From positions 1-48,070 of the forward strand of contig SXOD01000063.1 of the NCBI GenBank assembly GCA_005776885.1: DNA of 48,070 nucleotides, given 5' to 3'. Both the position numbers and the translations under genes were made by a program. This document shows, in pieces, positions 1 to 8,498 of this stretch (position 1 is its first letter; each line of letters starts with the position of its first letter). Source of the DNA: Planctomycetia bacterium. Its GTDB lineage: Bacteria > Planctomycetota > Phycisphaerae > Phycisphaerales > SM1A02. The notes below the pieces were generated by a model that saw nothing but the letters and a program-made list of their open reading frames with translations, made no database searches and was not told the DNA's origin.

Positions 1-1
1 T

Positions 2-1206
2 GATTGCTCGGCGCACGGGGCAAGCTCACGCTTCGCGCTCACCGTCAAGCAGTCCGCGGTGGAGCGTCAGATTGCCGCGCAATTGGCTGGTCGCGGAGTC
101 GAGGTGGAGCGGAGCACTTCGCTGAGCAAGTGTGCTCAGACCGGAGACGGCGTTTCGGCCGAGCTCGTCGGTGCCGACGGTGCCACTGAGACGGTGCATG
201 TCGACTGGCTCGTCGGATGCGATGGACGACACTCCACCGTGCGCCGTGGCCTCGGCACGTCGTCCTGGCCCGAAGCGAGCGAGTCTCGGTGGATCGTCGC
301 CCACGGCAAGCTGTCCGGCCTCCAGCGAAATGATGGAGTCCAGGTGGTCTGGCATCAAGACGGCATCGTCGCGTGCTTCCCGTTCGAGGGCAGCTGGTGG
401 CGCATCATGATCGACAGGGGTTCCAGGATGGACGACACTTCAGCGCCGCAGGACTCCATGGAGTCGATCAATGCGATTCTGGCCGATCGCATTGGAGCGG
501 CGACCAGAATCTCCGATCTCACCTGCGTGTTCACGCAGGTCGGCGTGGATTGGCGCTCTGACTGGATGCGCAAGGGACGAGTCTTCCTCGCTGGGGACGC
601 AGCGCACTCCATCGCCCCGGTGTCGACGATGGGCCTGAACCTTGGCATGCACGATGCGTTCAACTTGGCGTGGAAGTTGGCCATGGTTGTGCGCGGCGCG
701 GCTCGTGAGTCCATGCTCGACTCATACGAGGCAGAACGGCTGGGGGTGGTCAATGACCTGCTCGAGATGAGCAAGGCAATGCATGCCCTTGCGACGGTGC
801 GGGGTCCGCAGGTCCGAGCATTGCGCAATACGATGGTGCAACTGACACTCAAATCCTGGGCCGCACGGGGTTCGAAGCGATGGGAATCCTGTTCGGGCTG
901 GGCGAGACGTACCCGACCAGTCCACTCACCGTGGGCGAGCCACGCGAGTCCCTCGCCGCGGGCTGCCGCTGGCCGGGAGGGTCTCGGACGGGGGCCAGAG
1001 CGGGTCGCTTTGAGGCAGGCGGGCGGGCGGATGTTCTTGTCGCGCTGCTGCAGAAGTACCCCGGCCTCGTGGTCGCATCAGGCCGACCGGAGGATCGAGA
1101 TCGCATGTTGCTCATCCGCCCCGATGGGTACATCGGCTACTCCGGGAAGTTGGGGACACGGGCGGAGCGGACGGGTTTCTCGCGGGAATTGCCGCGCTCG
1201 GGCTGA
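2..1206 (+). CDS. FAD-dependent aromatic-ring monooxygenase, 5'-partial and frameshifted
   Basis: The reading frame is open to the left edge, so the N-terminus with the first FAD (GxGxxG) motif lies outside the window. Seen: a DG motif region (DWLVGCDGRHSTVRRGL, about 215-265) and the second FAD motif GRVFLAGDAAHSIAP followed by GLNLGMHDAFNLAWKLA (about 575-680), as in PF01494 hydroxylases of the phenol hydroxylase/PobA type. Coding then shifts frame between about 840 and 880. The C-terminal thioredoxin-like part (YPTSPLT near 910, MLLIRPDGYIGYSGK near 1105-1150) is read in the +1 register and ends at 1206, while the original frame runs on as meaningless sequence to 1210. The substrate cannot be told. 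The frameshift could be a real lesion or a sequencing error. Confidence 0.75.
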
Positions 1207-1230
1207 CTGAACGAGCGGTAACCTCGAGAG

Positions 1231-3069
1231 ATGAAGCACAAGTCGGCCCCGCCTGAGACGTCGGCCCCAGCTGAGACATCGGCCCCCCAGACAGAGGACC
1301 AGGCCAAAGGGTCGTTCGCAGACTTGGGACTTGGCAAGGAGTTGCTCGCGGAGTTAGCTGCGCTGGGGTACGAAGAGCCAACTCCCATCCAGCGCGAGGC
1401 GATTCCACCGCTCCTTGAGGGCCGCGACCTGCTGGGCCAGGCGGCCACCGGGACCGGCAAGACCGCGGCGTGTGCGTTGCCGATCCTGCAGCGAATCGGC
1501 CGGGCCAAGGCGGTTGGCTACAAGCCCAGCGCGCTCATCTTGGTGCCCACGCGCGAGCTCGCGGTGCAGGTGTCGGAGGCCTTCCACAAGTACAGCAAGG
1601 GGCTTGGCACTTCGGTCGTTCCCATCTACGGCGGGCAGGAGTTTCGTCGGCAAATGGTGGCACTTCATAGAGGAGCCCATGTGGTCGTGGCGACCCCCGG
1701 ACGGGCGCTGGACCACCTGCGCCGAGAAACGCTTGATTTCAGTGCGCTGCAGTCCGTCGTGCTCGACGAGGCAGACGAGATGCTGGACATGGGCTTCGCC
1801 GAGGATCTTGAACTCATCCTGGAAGCCACGCCGAAGGAACGCCAGACGTGCCTGTTCTCGGCGACGCTGCCACCTCGCATTGCGTCGATCGCCGAGCGCC
1901 ACCTGCGGGACCCCGCACGCATCCTGATCAAGCGCGACAAGGGCACCAAGGGGTCGATGCCCAAGGTGCGCCAGACGGCCTACATCGTGCCGCGCGCGCA
2001 CAAGACGGCGGCGCTCGGCCGGGTGCTGGACCTTGAATCGCCGACGCTGGCGCTGGTGTTCTGCCGGACTCGACTGGATGTCGATGAACTGGCCGACAGG
2101 CTGGTGGGTCGCGGGTATCGCGTCGGGTCGCTGCATGGCGGCATGTCGCAAGCGGAACGCGATCGCATCATGAAGAAGGCGCGCGGCGAGCAGCTGGACT
2201 TGCTGGTGGCCACCGATGTGGCGGCGCGTGGCATCGACATCGAACATGTCTCGCATGTCGTGAACTTTGATGTGCCGGCCAGCCGCGAGGCCTATGTGCA
2301 CCGCATCGGGCGCACGGGTCGAGCGGGCCGCGAGGGCGTGGCCATCACGCTGGCCGATCCGCGCGAGCATCGGATGCTCCGCTCTATCGAGGCGCACACC
2401 AAGCAAAAGATCGCCATCTCCACGGTCCCGACGGCGCTGGATGTTCGTGCGCGACGACTGGACCTCACCAAGGGCGAGATTCGAGACCTCATCCAGGCCG
2501 GTGGGCACGATGGATACCGCGTCGTCGTCGAGACGCTCGCCGCGGAGTTTGATGTGATGGATGTCGCCGCCGCCGCCGTTCGCCTGGCGCACGAAGCAAC
2601 GGCCGGCGAGGACGCCGCGGGCGACCAGGCTCACATTCCCGCGTTTGAGGAGTTCGGCCAGCGAGGCAAGGACAAGGGCGAGAAGCGGGGCTGGGCTGCC
2701 GACAAGGAGAGGGCCCTGGGCGAGCCTGGAAATCCTCGCGCTGGCGGGCGTACCGGTCCGCGCGCGGATGCGCGTGTCGACGCGCGCGCTGATGTCGGTC
2801 GCGGCCACACCCCCGAGTCGCAGGACATGGTCCGGGTCTTCATTACCGCGGGGACAAAGATCGGACTTCGTCCCGCGGACCTCGTGGGAGCGATCGCGAA
2901 CGAGGCCCAGGTCAATCCGCGCGGCATCGGAGGCATCGAGATCGCGGACAAGTACTCCATCGTGGAGCTGCCGGAGTGCGATGTCGATCGCGTGATCACC
3001 GCGCTGCGAAACACCACGCTGCGCGGGCGCAAAGTAAAGGTGCATCGCGACAACGGCACTCGGCGGTGA
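1231..3069 (+). CDS. DEAD-box ATP-dependent RNA helicase with DbpA-type RNA-binding domain
   Basis: This 612-aa protein is a DeaD/CsdA-like helicase expected to unwind structured RNA in ribosome assembly or mRNA decay. Motifs in order: Q motif (PTPIQREAIPPLL, ~50-62), Walker A AATGTGKT (71-78), PTRELAVQV, GG, TPGRALDH, DEAD (179-182), SAT, then helicase C with LVFCRTRLDVDEL, ATDVAARGIDI and HRIGRTGRAGR. After a charged linker rich in K/E/R (~470-540) the last 80 residues form a DbpA-like RRM (VRVFITAGTKIGLRPADLVG). The N-terminal ~25 residues are a low-complexity SAPPETSAPAETSAP stretch. TAACCT at 1219-1224 lies exactly 6 nt before ATG, so the mRNA is probably leaderless. It converges on the ABC-F gene; the 83-bp spacer holds an 11-bp direct repeat (3097-3118). 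Confidence 0.93.
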   Translation: MKHKSAPPETSAPAETSAPQTEDQAKGSFADLGLGKELLAELAALGYEEPTPIQREAIPPLLEGRDLLGQAATGTGKTAACALPILQRIGRAKAVGYKPSALILVPTRELAVQVSEAFHKYSKGLGTSVVPIYGGQEFRRQMVALHRGAHVVVATPGRALDHLRRETLDFSALQSVVLDEADEMLDMGFAEDLELILEATPKERQTCLFSATLPPRIASIAERHLRDPARILIKRDKGTKGSMPKVRQTAYIVPRAHKTAALGRVLDLESPTLALVFCRTRLDVDELADRLVGRGYRVGSLHGGMSQAERDRIMKKARGEQLDLLVATDVAARGIDIEHVSHVVNFDVPASREAYVHRIGRTGRAGREGVAITLADPREHRMLRSIEAHTKQKIAISTVPTALDVRARRLDLTKGEIRDLIQAGGHDGYRVVVETLAAEFDVMDVAAAAVRLAHEATAGEDAAGDQAHIPAFEEFGQRGKDKGEKRGWAADKERALGEPGNPRAGGRTGPRADARVDARADVGRGHTPESQDMVRVFITAGTKIGLRPADLVGAIANEAQVNPRGIGGIEIADKYSIVELPECDVDRVITALRNTTLRGRKVKVHRDNGTRR

Positions 3070-3152
3070 CGGCGCGTCGCTGACGCCGCGGCGGCAGCGC
3101 GTCGGCAGCGCGTCGGCAGCGGCGCACGGCCATGGCGCCGGCGGGCACCCAG

Positions 3153-5042
3153 TCACCCTCGCTTGTCTTCAAGTTCCTGCCAGCGCGCGTAGAGCGTCGC
3201 GACCTTCGCTTGGGCAACATCCAGCGCCTGGCAGGCCCGTGCCATCTTGACATGGTCCGCAACGATCACCGGATCGTGCAAGAGCGTCTCGGCGCACCGC
3301 GCCGCTTCCTCCGCGGCGTGGACTGCTGCCTCGATGCCGTCGTACTCACGCTGTTCCTTGAAGCCGAGTCGCTTGCGGAGGCTTGCCTGAGGCGGTGGTG
3401 TTTCGACCATGGCCGCACGCTCCGCACGCCCGATGGCACGGTCGCGCTCCTGCGTGGCGCGCTCGGCTCGCTCCAGCGCGACGAGTGCCTGGTCCAGGCT
3501 GGCCACCACGGAGACCGATCCATCAGGCGCGCCGATCACCACGATGCTCGATGCCAAACGCGCCAGCATCGTGCGATCATGGGTGACCAGCAACACGGCG
3601 CCGGGGAATGACTCGACGGACTCCTCCAGCACCTCCAGCGTGGGGATGTCCAGGTCGTTGGTGGGTTCGTCCAGCACCAGGATGTCGGCAGGCTCAAGCA
3701 TCATCCGCGCGATGTGCGCGCGGGCTCGCTCTCCGCCCGAAAGCGTGCCGACCGCCTGCAGCAACTGCGCATCCTTGAAGAGGAACCGGCGAGACCACGC
3801 CGTGATGTGCATCGGCATGCCTTGGAAGTCAACGACATCGCCGTGCGGGCAGATCGCATCGCGCAGGAGCGTGCTCTCGGGGACATCTTCGCGCTGCTGG
3901 CGAAGCACCACGATTCTCGGCTTCGGGTCGGCGAAGCGAATGGTGCCGGCATCAGGCGCAAGGTCGCCGCACAGCGTGCGCAGCAGGGTCGTCTTGCCGG
4001 AGCCGTTGGGACCCATCAGCCCAACGCGCGAGCCTGGAGTCAGTTCAAGCTCAAGGCCGCGGAAGAGCGTGCGAGGCAGGCCGCGCTCGTCGGGGAATCC
4101 CTTGGAGAGCCCCTCGGCGTGCACCAACTTGCGGGTGCGCCGGCCGCTTGCCGTGAAGTCCACCCGGGCGCCGCGCGCGCTGGCCGCAGCGTTGCGTTCG
4201 CTGATGTCCGCAAGCGCATCGCGTCGCTCCGCGCTGTCCTCGATGCGCCCCTTCGCCTTGGTGCGCCGGGCCTGGGCGCCACGCCCAAGCCACGCATCGT
4301 CGATGCGCACTTCATTGGCCAGTGCGCTTTCGGCGCGCGCCTGCGATTCGAGGTAGTCGGCGCGACGGCGCAGGAACTCGCCGTAGCTGCCGTCGACGGT
4401 GAAAATGCCCTGTGCGTACGCGCGGCTCAGCTCGGCGACTCGGGTGGCCACTCGATCCAGGAAGGTGCGGTCGTGCGTGATGAAGACGCAGGCGCCGGCG
4501 CCAATGTCATTGGACGACCGGGTGAGGAACTGCTCCAGCCACCGAATCCCCTCGACATCAAGATGATTGGTCGGTTCGTCAAGCAGCAGGAGGTCTGGGC
4601 GCCCGCCCGCTTCGCAAAGGCCGCGGGCGATCGACAACCGCTTCTTCCAGCCACCAGAGAGCAGGCTCGCGGAATCGTCCATGCGTGACTCGGGAAAGCC
4701 CAGCTTGCCCAAAATCATCCCGCCGAGGACCTCGGCTTCATGCGAGTCGCCGTGCACCGAGGCTGCCGAGAGTGCGGCGGTTGCCGCAACAGACCGAGGC
4801 GTCGCGCCTTCGGGGAACTCGTCACGCTGTGGCACATACACGACTACCGCACCGCGCTGCGTGCGGATGACTCCGTCGTCAGGCTCTTCCACGCCCGCCA
4901 GCATCCGGAGCAGCGTGCTCTTGCCCGCTCCGTTGGGTCCGATGAAGCCGACGCGATCTCCATCCGCCACGCTGATGGAGACGCCGCGAAAGAGTTCGCG
5001 GAGTCCGTGCGACTTGGAGAGTCCGCTCGCGCCAAGCAGCAT
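3153..5042 (-). CDS. ABC-F family ATPase, Uup-like, with C-terminal coiled coil
   Basis: About 629 aa with two ABC ATPase domains and no membrane segments, so a soluble ABC-F protein acting on ribosomes or on branched DNA. Walker A motifs GPNGAGKSTLLRML and GPNGSGKTTLLRTL, signatures LSGGWKKRLSIA and LSGGERARAHIA, and Walker B motifs LLLLDEPTNHLD and ILVLDEPTNDLD are all intact. The last ~70 residues (KRLGFKEQREYDGIEAAV...YARWQELEDK) resemble the Uup C-terminal coiled coil. The frame is open upstream to 5165, but I chose ATG 5042: the protein then begins MLLGASGLSKSHG, as the family does, and its A is shared with the TGA of the upstream gene (TGATG), which suggests translational coupling. Confidence 0.9.
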   Translation of the reverse strand: MLLGASGLSKSHGLRELFRGVSISVADGDRVGFIGPNGAGKSTLLRMLAGVEEPDDGVIRTQRGAVVVYVPQRDEFPEGATPRSVAATAALSAASVHGDSHEAEVLGGMILGKLGFPESRMDDSASLLSGGWKKRLSIARGLCEAGGRPDLLLLDEPTNHLDVEGIRWLEQFLTRSSNDIGAGACVFITHDRTFLDRVATRVAELSRAYAQGIFTVDGSYGEFLRRRADYLESQARAESALANEVRIDDAWLGRGAQARRTKAKGRIEDSAERRDALADISERNAAASARGARVDFTASGRRTRKLVHAEGLSKGFPDERGLPRTLFRGLELELTPGSRVGLMGPNGSGKTTLLRTLCGDLAPDAGTIRFADPKPRIVVLRQQREDVPESTLLRDAICPHGDVVDFQGMPMHITAWSRRFLFKDAQLLQAVGTLSGGERARAHIARMMLEPADILVLDEPTNDLDIPTLEVLEESVESFPGAVLLVTHDRTMLARLASSIVVIGAPDGSVSVVASLDQALVALERAERATQERDRAIGRAERAAMVETPPPQASLRKRLGFKEQREYDGIEAAVHAAEEAARCAETLLHDPVIVADHVKMARACQALDVAQAKVATLYARWQELEDKRG

Positions 5043-5575
5043 CAGTGCGTTCTGCTCGGGTCGGGACGATCCGTCGACCGCGTCGCAAGGTGCGCTCCAA
5101 GCGCGCCGCGCGCCGGTGCCTGCCACGCGTCGATTCCTGCATCCGCGATGAGCGCGACCGCGCACTCAACGATTCCCGGTGCGAGACCCGGGATGCCACT
5201 CTGAAGCACCTTCGCGAACTGTGCCTGCGTCGGCGGCGAAGTGACGGCCGAGGACTCGGAGACTTCCAAGTCGGCATGCTCCACGCCGAGCGCGTCATAG
5301 ATTGCGGCGACTTCGGCCTTGCGGGCAGTCATGAAAGTCTGGGCCAAGAACGGAGCCGCTCGCAGCGGATCGCGAGCGATCGCCATCGTGGTTCCGTAGA
5401 CATTGCCCATTCGCCACTGCGACTTCACCGTCTGTGGTCGAGACTTGGTGATGTCGGCGATGATGCGAGAAAAGACCTCGGACTCCTCGGGCGAGCCCTT
5501 CAAGTGCTTGACACACTGGGTGATGAGTTCGGTGCGCAGAGAAGCCGGGAGTGTCGGCCAAACGAGGTCAAGCAT
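5042..5575 (-). CDS. Conserved-looking protein of unknown function, coupled to ABC-F gene
   Basis: This 177-aa protein is not recognised. It is mostly helical by eye, with no signal peptide, no transmembrane stretch and no metal motif. Its stop codon overlaps the ABC-F start (TGATG at 5044-5040), so the two are one transcription unit and are probably made in step. On the minus strand TAGACT (5590-5585) lies 9 nt before ATG, giving a predicted leader of only about 2-3 nt. The last ~25 residues (ARGALGAHLATRSTDRPDP) look like a disordered tail. A helper of the ABC-F ATPase is one possibility, but nothing in the sequence proves it. Confidence 0.7.
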   Translation of the reverse strand: MLDLVWPTLPASLRTELITQCVKHLKGSPEESEVFSRIIADITKSRPQTVKSQWRMGNVYGTTMAIARDPLRAAPFLAQTFMTARKAEVAAIYDALGVEHADLEVSESSAVTSPPTQAQFAKVLQSGIPGLAPGIVECAVALIADAGIDAWQAPARGALGAHLATRSTDRPDPSRTH

Positions 5576-5662
5576 GGATCGTCCAGTCTACTGGCGCGCA
5601 CGATGCCCACGAACCACCTCGATTGCTGGACGGGCCCCGTGATCGGGGCTACTGTTGGCGTC

Positions 5663-6556
5663 ATGCCGTGCTCAAGCGATCTTCGTCATGTGCCCTTCCG
5701 AACCAGTGCGAGGGCGGCCAAGCGGTTCACGGGCTCGGTCGGCTGCGCCATCGCGTGCCTCGTCACCGCTCACGCCGCGATGGCGGATACAGCGACGCTC
5801 TACTCCGTCAAGGACGCCACGATGATCCAGGACTCGTCGGGTGAATGGGCGCTCGGTGCGGCGTACAACTTTTACGCGGGGCGAGTTGGCGAAAACGCGG
5901 GTGGGACCTTCCGTCGCGGACTCCTCCAGTTTGACTGCTCGGCGATTCCCCCAGGATCGGTGGTCACGATCGTCCAGCTCAAGCTCAACATGAGCAATAC
6001 GCAGGCGGGGACCCACACGGTCGGCATCCACAAGTCCACGATGGAGTGGGGCGAGGGCACTTCTTTCGCCTTCGGCGGTGGCGGGGCACCTGCGACCGAG
6101 CATGACGCCACCTGGAACTATCGCTTCTATCCCGATGTACCGTGGCCCACTCCGGGCGGCTCCTTTGTCGCGACGGCGAGCGCCACCAAAAGCATCGGCG
6201 GCGTCGGCTCGTACACCTTCGGTTCGACCTTCCAGATGGTGAGCGATGTCCAGGGCTGGGTTGATCAGCCCGGCACCAACATGGGCTGGACCGTCAAGGG
6301 CAACGAGACGACGCTGCAGTCGGTCAAGCGCTTCGATGCCCGGGAGGCAGGTGCCACGCAGCCGCAGCTCATCGTGACCTTCACGCCGCCGCCCTCCAAC
6401 CCGGCGGATGTCAACAATGACGGGGCGGTAAACGCGTCGGACCTGACGCCGCTCCTGGCCGCGTGGGGGACACCGAACGCGGCCGCGGACATCGACAATG
6501 ACGGCATCGTCGACGCCCAAGACCTCGCGCAGGTGTTGGCGGCCTGGACGGGGTGA
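5663..6556 (+). CDS. Secreted DNRLRE-domain protein with dockerin-like C-terminus
   Basis: About 297 aa. An N-terminal hydrophobic stretch (RFTGSVGCAIACLVTAHAAMA) looks like a signal peptide. The body (ATLYSVKDATMI...RRGLLQFDCSAIPPGSVVTIVQLKLNM...) matches the DNRLRE beta-sandwich family found in secreted and cell-surface proteins. The C-terminus carries two Ca-binding dockerin-like loops, DVNNDGAVNASDLTPLLAAWG and a DIDNDGIVDAQDLAQVL repeat, as in two other proteins of this window. The frame is open far upstream, but only start 5663 fits: it precedes the signal peptide and has TACTGT (5650-5655) 7 nt before ATG, so the message is probably leaderless. The natural ligand is unknown. Confidence 0.82.
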   Translation: MPCSSDLRHVPFRTSARAAKRFTGSVGCAIACLVTAHAAMADTATLYSVKDATMIQDSSGEWALGAAYNFYAGRVGENAGGTFRRGLLQFDCSAIPPGSVVTIVQLKLNMSNTQAGTHTVGIHKSTMEWGEGTSFAFGGGGAPATEHDATWNYRFYPDVPWPTPGGSFVATASATKSIGGVGSYTFGSTFQMVSDVQGWVDQPGTNMGWTVKGNETTLQSVKRFDAREAGATQPQLIVTFTPPPSNPADVNNDGAVNASDLTPLLAAWGTPNAAADIDNDGIVDAQDLAQVLAAWTG

Positions 6557-6731
6557 GAGGGGTTACGCCAAGGCTTGCCGGCTGTTCCTATTCGCACCAT
6601 TGCCAACGGAAGATTCCGCTTTGGAAATGTCAGTTTGCCTTGATATGTGTGCAGTACGCGATATCTTCTCTTGCATCCACGGTGCCGATTCGCCGTGCAG
6701 GAGAGACCGGTGGTGGGATCTGGAGCCGGGT

Positions 6732-6769
6732 GAGAGTTGCAGGAGAGTTGCAGGAGAGTTGCAGGAGAG
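6732..6769. repeat. 11-bp tandem repeat, three units plus a partial unit
   Basis: Unit GAGAGTTGCAG occurs exactly at 6732-6742, 6743-6753 and 6754-6764, followed by GAGAG. It lies 35 bp before the PEP-CTERM gene, in a 247-bp intergenic region (6557-6803) that is locally AT-richer around 6590-6680 and otherwise empty. An 11-bp period is close to one helical turn, so the copies face the same side of the DNA. Confidence 0.85.
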
Positions 6770-6803
6770 CGTCGATTGCCCGTTTTGGTCCCACGGAGTT
6801 CCC

Positions 6804-7424
6804 ATGTCCACCTACGCCGCCACGTTCGTCGCGTCAGTTTTCGCCGCCGCCGTCCTCGCCGTCGAAACTTCCGACGCCGCGTTGATTGTGGTGAACGATC
6901 ACTCCGCGTTTGGCTTGATCACCGGCAACTCGGGGATCGTCACGCATGATCAGGACTTCAGCGCCTACCAAGGATTCCTCGATTCGATCTCCGGGGGCAC
7001 GGGCGCAACGTCGTGGATGGCCTCGGCGAACGGCGGTCTCTTCGTGGGAGGAGCAAGCGAACTGAGTACCGCTGCGGCTGATTCCGCGCTGCTTTTCACC
7101 TTCGACTCCCCCGATGTCTATGCCTTCGGCGGCAACTTCTACCTCACCAACCACAACTTCGGATTCATCTCCGGACTGATCCAGATTGAGCTGACCGACG
7201 GCTCGATGTATGTCGCCAATGTCACCAGTTCTCACGCCTTCAGCGGATTCATGAGCACTGGGGCGGCGATCTCACAGGTCTCGATCTCGCCCTTCGGAAC
7301 GCAGCCGGGCGCGTATGCGACCGTCTCGGAGATCACGATCGGGGTCATCCCCGCCCCGTCTTCGCTGGCGTTGCTCGGCTTCGCCGCGCTGGGTTCGTCC
7401 GGCAGACGGCGACGCGCGCGCTGA
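6804..7424 (+). CDS. PEP-CTERM-type exported protein
   Basis: This 206-aa protein has an N-terminal signal peptide (YAATFVASVFAAAVLAVETSDA) and a C-terminal sorting tail PAPSSLALLGFAALG followed by SSGRRRRAR. That is the PEP-CTERM layout: short Pro-rich motif, hydrophobic helix, Arg cluster. Proteins of this class are thought to be processed by an exosortase and released or bound to extracellular polymer. The middle is a beta-rich domain of unknown function (SAYQGFLDSISGG...FTFDSPDVYAFGGNFYLT). ATG 6804 was chosen because GGAG (6795-6798) sits 5 nt upstream and the signal peptide starts here. No TANNNT box lies close to the start, so this gene probably has a real leader that includes the 11-bp repeats. 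No exosortase gene is in the window. Confidence 0.85.
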   Translation: MSTYAATFVASVFAAAVLAVETSDAALIVVNDHSAFGLITGNSGIVTHDQDFSAYQGFLDSISGGTGATSWMASANGGLFVGGASELSTAAADSALLFTFDSPDVYAFGGNFYLTNHNFGFISGLIQIELTDGSMYVANVTSSHAFSGFMSTGAAISQVSISPFGTQPGAYATVSEITIGVIPAPSSLALLGFAALGSSGRRRRAR

Positions 7425-7519
7425 CGCTGCCGAGGGCGGTCGCGTGCGATTGCGTGCGCTTGCAAACAAGCTCATGCGCCGTGAGGCGCTCCCCGGAACG
7501 GAGCGGCCAAACCAATCAA

Positions 7520-7593
7520 TGGGCGATAAAGGATTCGAACCTTCGACCCCACGCGTGTGATGCGTGTGCTCTAGCCAACTGAGCTAATCGCCC
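7520..7593 (-). tRNA. tRNA-Val (anticodon CAC)
   Basis: On the minus strand a 74-nt cloverleaf folds: acceptor GGGCGAT/ATCGCCC, D-stem GCTC/GAGC, anticodon stem CACGC/GCGTG with loop ATCACAC (anticodon CAC), T-arm AAGG-TTCGAAT-CCTT, discriminator A. The 3' CCA is not encoded. A -10 box TAGAAT (7609-7604) ends 10 nt before the tRNA 5' end. Confidence 0.95.
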
Positions 7594-7638
7594 GACAGGC
7601 AAGATTCTAGCCTTGAGCACTCCGCGGCGCCAGCCCCT

Positions 7639-7701
7639 GCGCTGGCGGCTTTGGACCTTGCGCCAGCGGCTTGGAACCCAGCGCCGGCGGCTTTGGACCT
7701 T
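7639..7701. repeat. 21-bp tandem repeat, three degenerate units
   Basis: Three adjacent units (7639-7659, 7660-7680, 7681-7701) share GCGCYRGCGGCTTTGGACC. Units 1 and 3 differ at one base, and unit 2 is diverged. The array lies in the 192-bp spacer between tRNA-Val (minus) and the NTF2-like lipoprotein gene (plus). The rest of the spacer shows nothing beyond the two divergent -10 boxes. Confidence 0.75.
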
Positions 7702-7785
7702 GCCGTGACGCATCGGGTTGGCGCCTCAAGGTGACTCTTCACAGCGACGCCTCGCACCAACCAGTGCCGGGGGTAACTTTCAGCC

Positions 7786-8424
7786 ATGCGATCCACCTTC
7801 AATCTTCGATCTCTGTTTGGTAGCGCCGTCTTGGCCGCATCCGCCCTGTCCCTTGGCGCGACTGTCGCTCTTGTCGCGCTCTGGGGCTGCTGCTCCACGC
7901 CGTCATGCAACGCGTCCGGCTCGGGCAGCGCGTGTTGCGCCAGCACCGCGTCCTGCGCCAGCACTCCCGGCAACTCCCAGGTCTGCTGTCCCCCCAGCGA
8001 TGCCGACACCGCCGGCGTTCGCGACGCGACGACGGCCTTCTATGCCGCACTCAACGACATGTTCGTGGGCAACATCGCACCGATGGAGGCCTTGTGGTCG
8101 CACGAATCCGATGTCACCCAACTTGGCCCGATGGGCGGGCGATTGGTCGGGTGGGATGCCGTGGGCGCTGACTGGCGTCGCGTCGCCGATGTCAAGCTTG
8201 GTGGGAAGGTGGTCGCGGAAGGCATCCTCGTGGTCGCCGGCCCCTGCATGGGGTACAGCGTGACCGAGGAAGTCGGGCAGAACATCGGCGCCGACGGCAA
8301 GCCCATCGAAGTTCGGTTCCGGGCCACCAACATCTTCCGCAAGGAGAAGGGCGGCTGGAAGATGGTGCATCACCACACCGACCTCTCGCAAGGCCTCATC
8401 GCGGAAACCGGCCTGGTGAAGTAG
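7786..8424 (+). CDS. SnoaL/NTF2-like lipoprotein
   Basis: This 212-aa protein begins with an export signal ending in a lipobox-like LVALWGC (Cys ~35), then a Cys/Ser/Thr-rich linker with about eight cysteines, then a nuclear-transport-factor-2-like fold (~75-205: RDATTAFYAALNDMFVG, LWSHESDVTQLGPMGG, VEVRF-type strands, GWKMVHHHTDLS), as in SnoaL_3/DUF4440 proteins. Some members of this fold are enzymes and others only bind ligands, so no reaction is assigned. TAACTT (7774-7779) stands exactly 6 nt before ATG 7786 with no Shine-Dalgarno, suggesting a leaderless mRNA. The cysteine-rich linker is unusual for the family and could hold disulfides or metal. Confidence 0.8.
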   Translation: MRSTFNLRSLFGSAVLAASALSLGATVALVALWGCCSTPSCNASGSGSACCASTASCASTPGNSQVCCPPSDADTAGVRDATTAFYAALNDMFVGNIAPMEALWSHESDVTQLGPMGGRLVGWDAVGADWRRVADVKLGGKVVAEGILVVAGPCMGYSVTEEVGQNIGADGKPIEVRFRATNIFRKEKGGWKMVHHHTDLSQGLIAETGLVK

Positions 8425-8498
8425 GGCGAGGAGCTGCTGCGCGGTGGAGCACGTGTGCCGGCCCTTGCACGGCTCCCCGAGACTCGTAGACTCGCCAC

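Noticed and set aside
1354-3156. A 600-codon open frame on the minus strand
   Set aside because: It mirrors the DEAD-box helicase gene, and its residue composition (Arg/His/Asp-rich) is typical of an antisense shadow.
5045-5662. Upstream extension of the DNRLRE protein frame
   Set aside because: It overlaps the unknown protein gene antisense, encodes Arg-rich nonsense, and the signal peptide and -10 box both point to ATG 5663.
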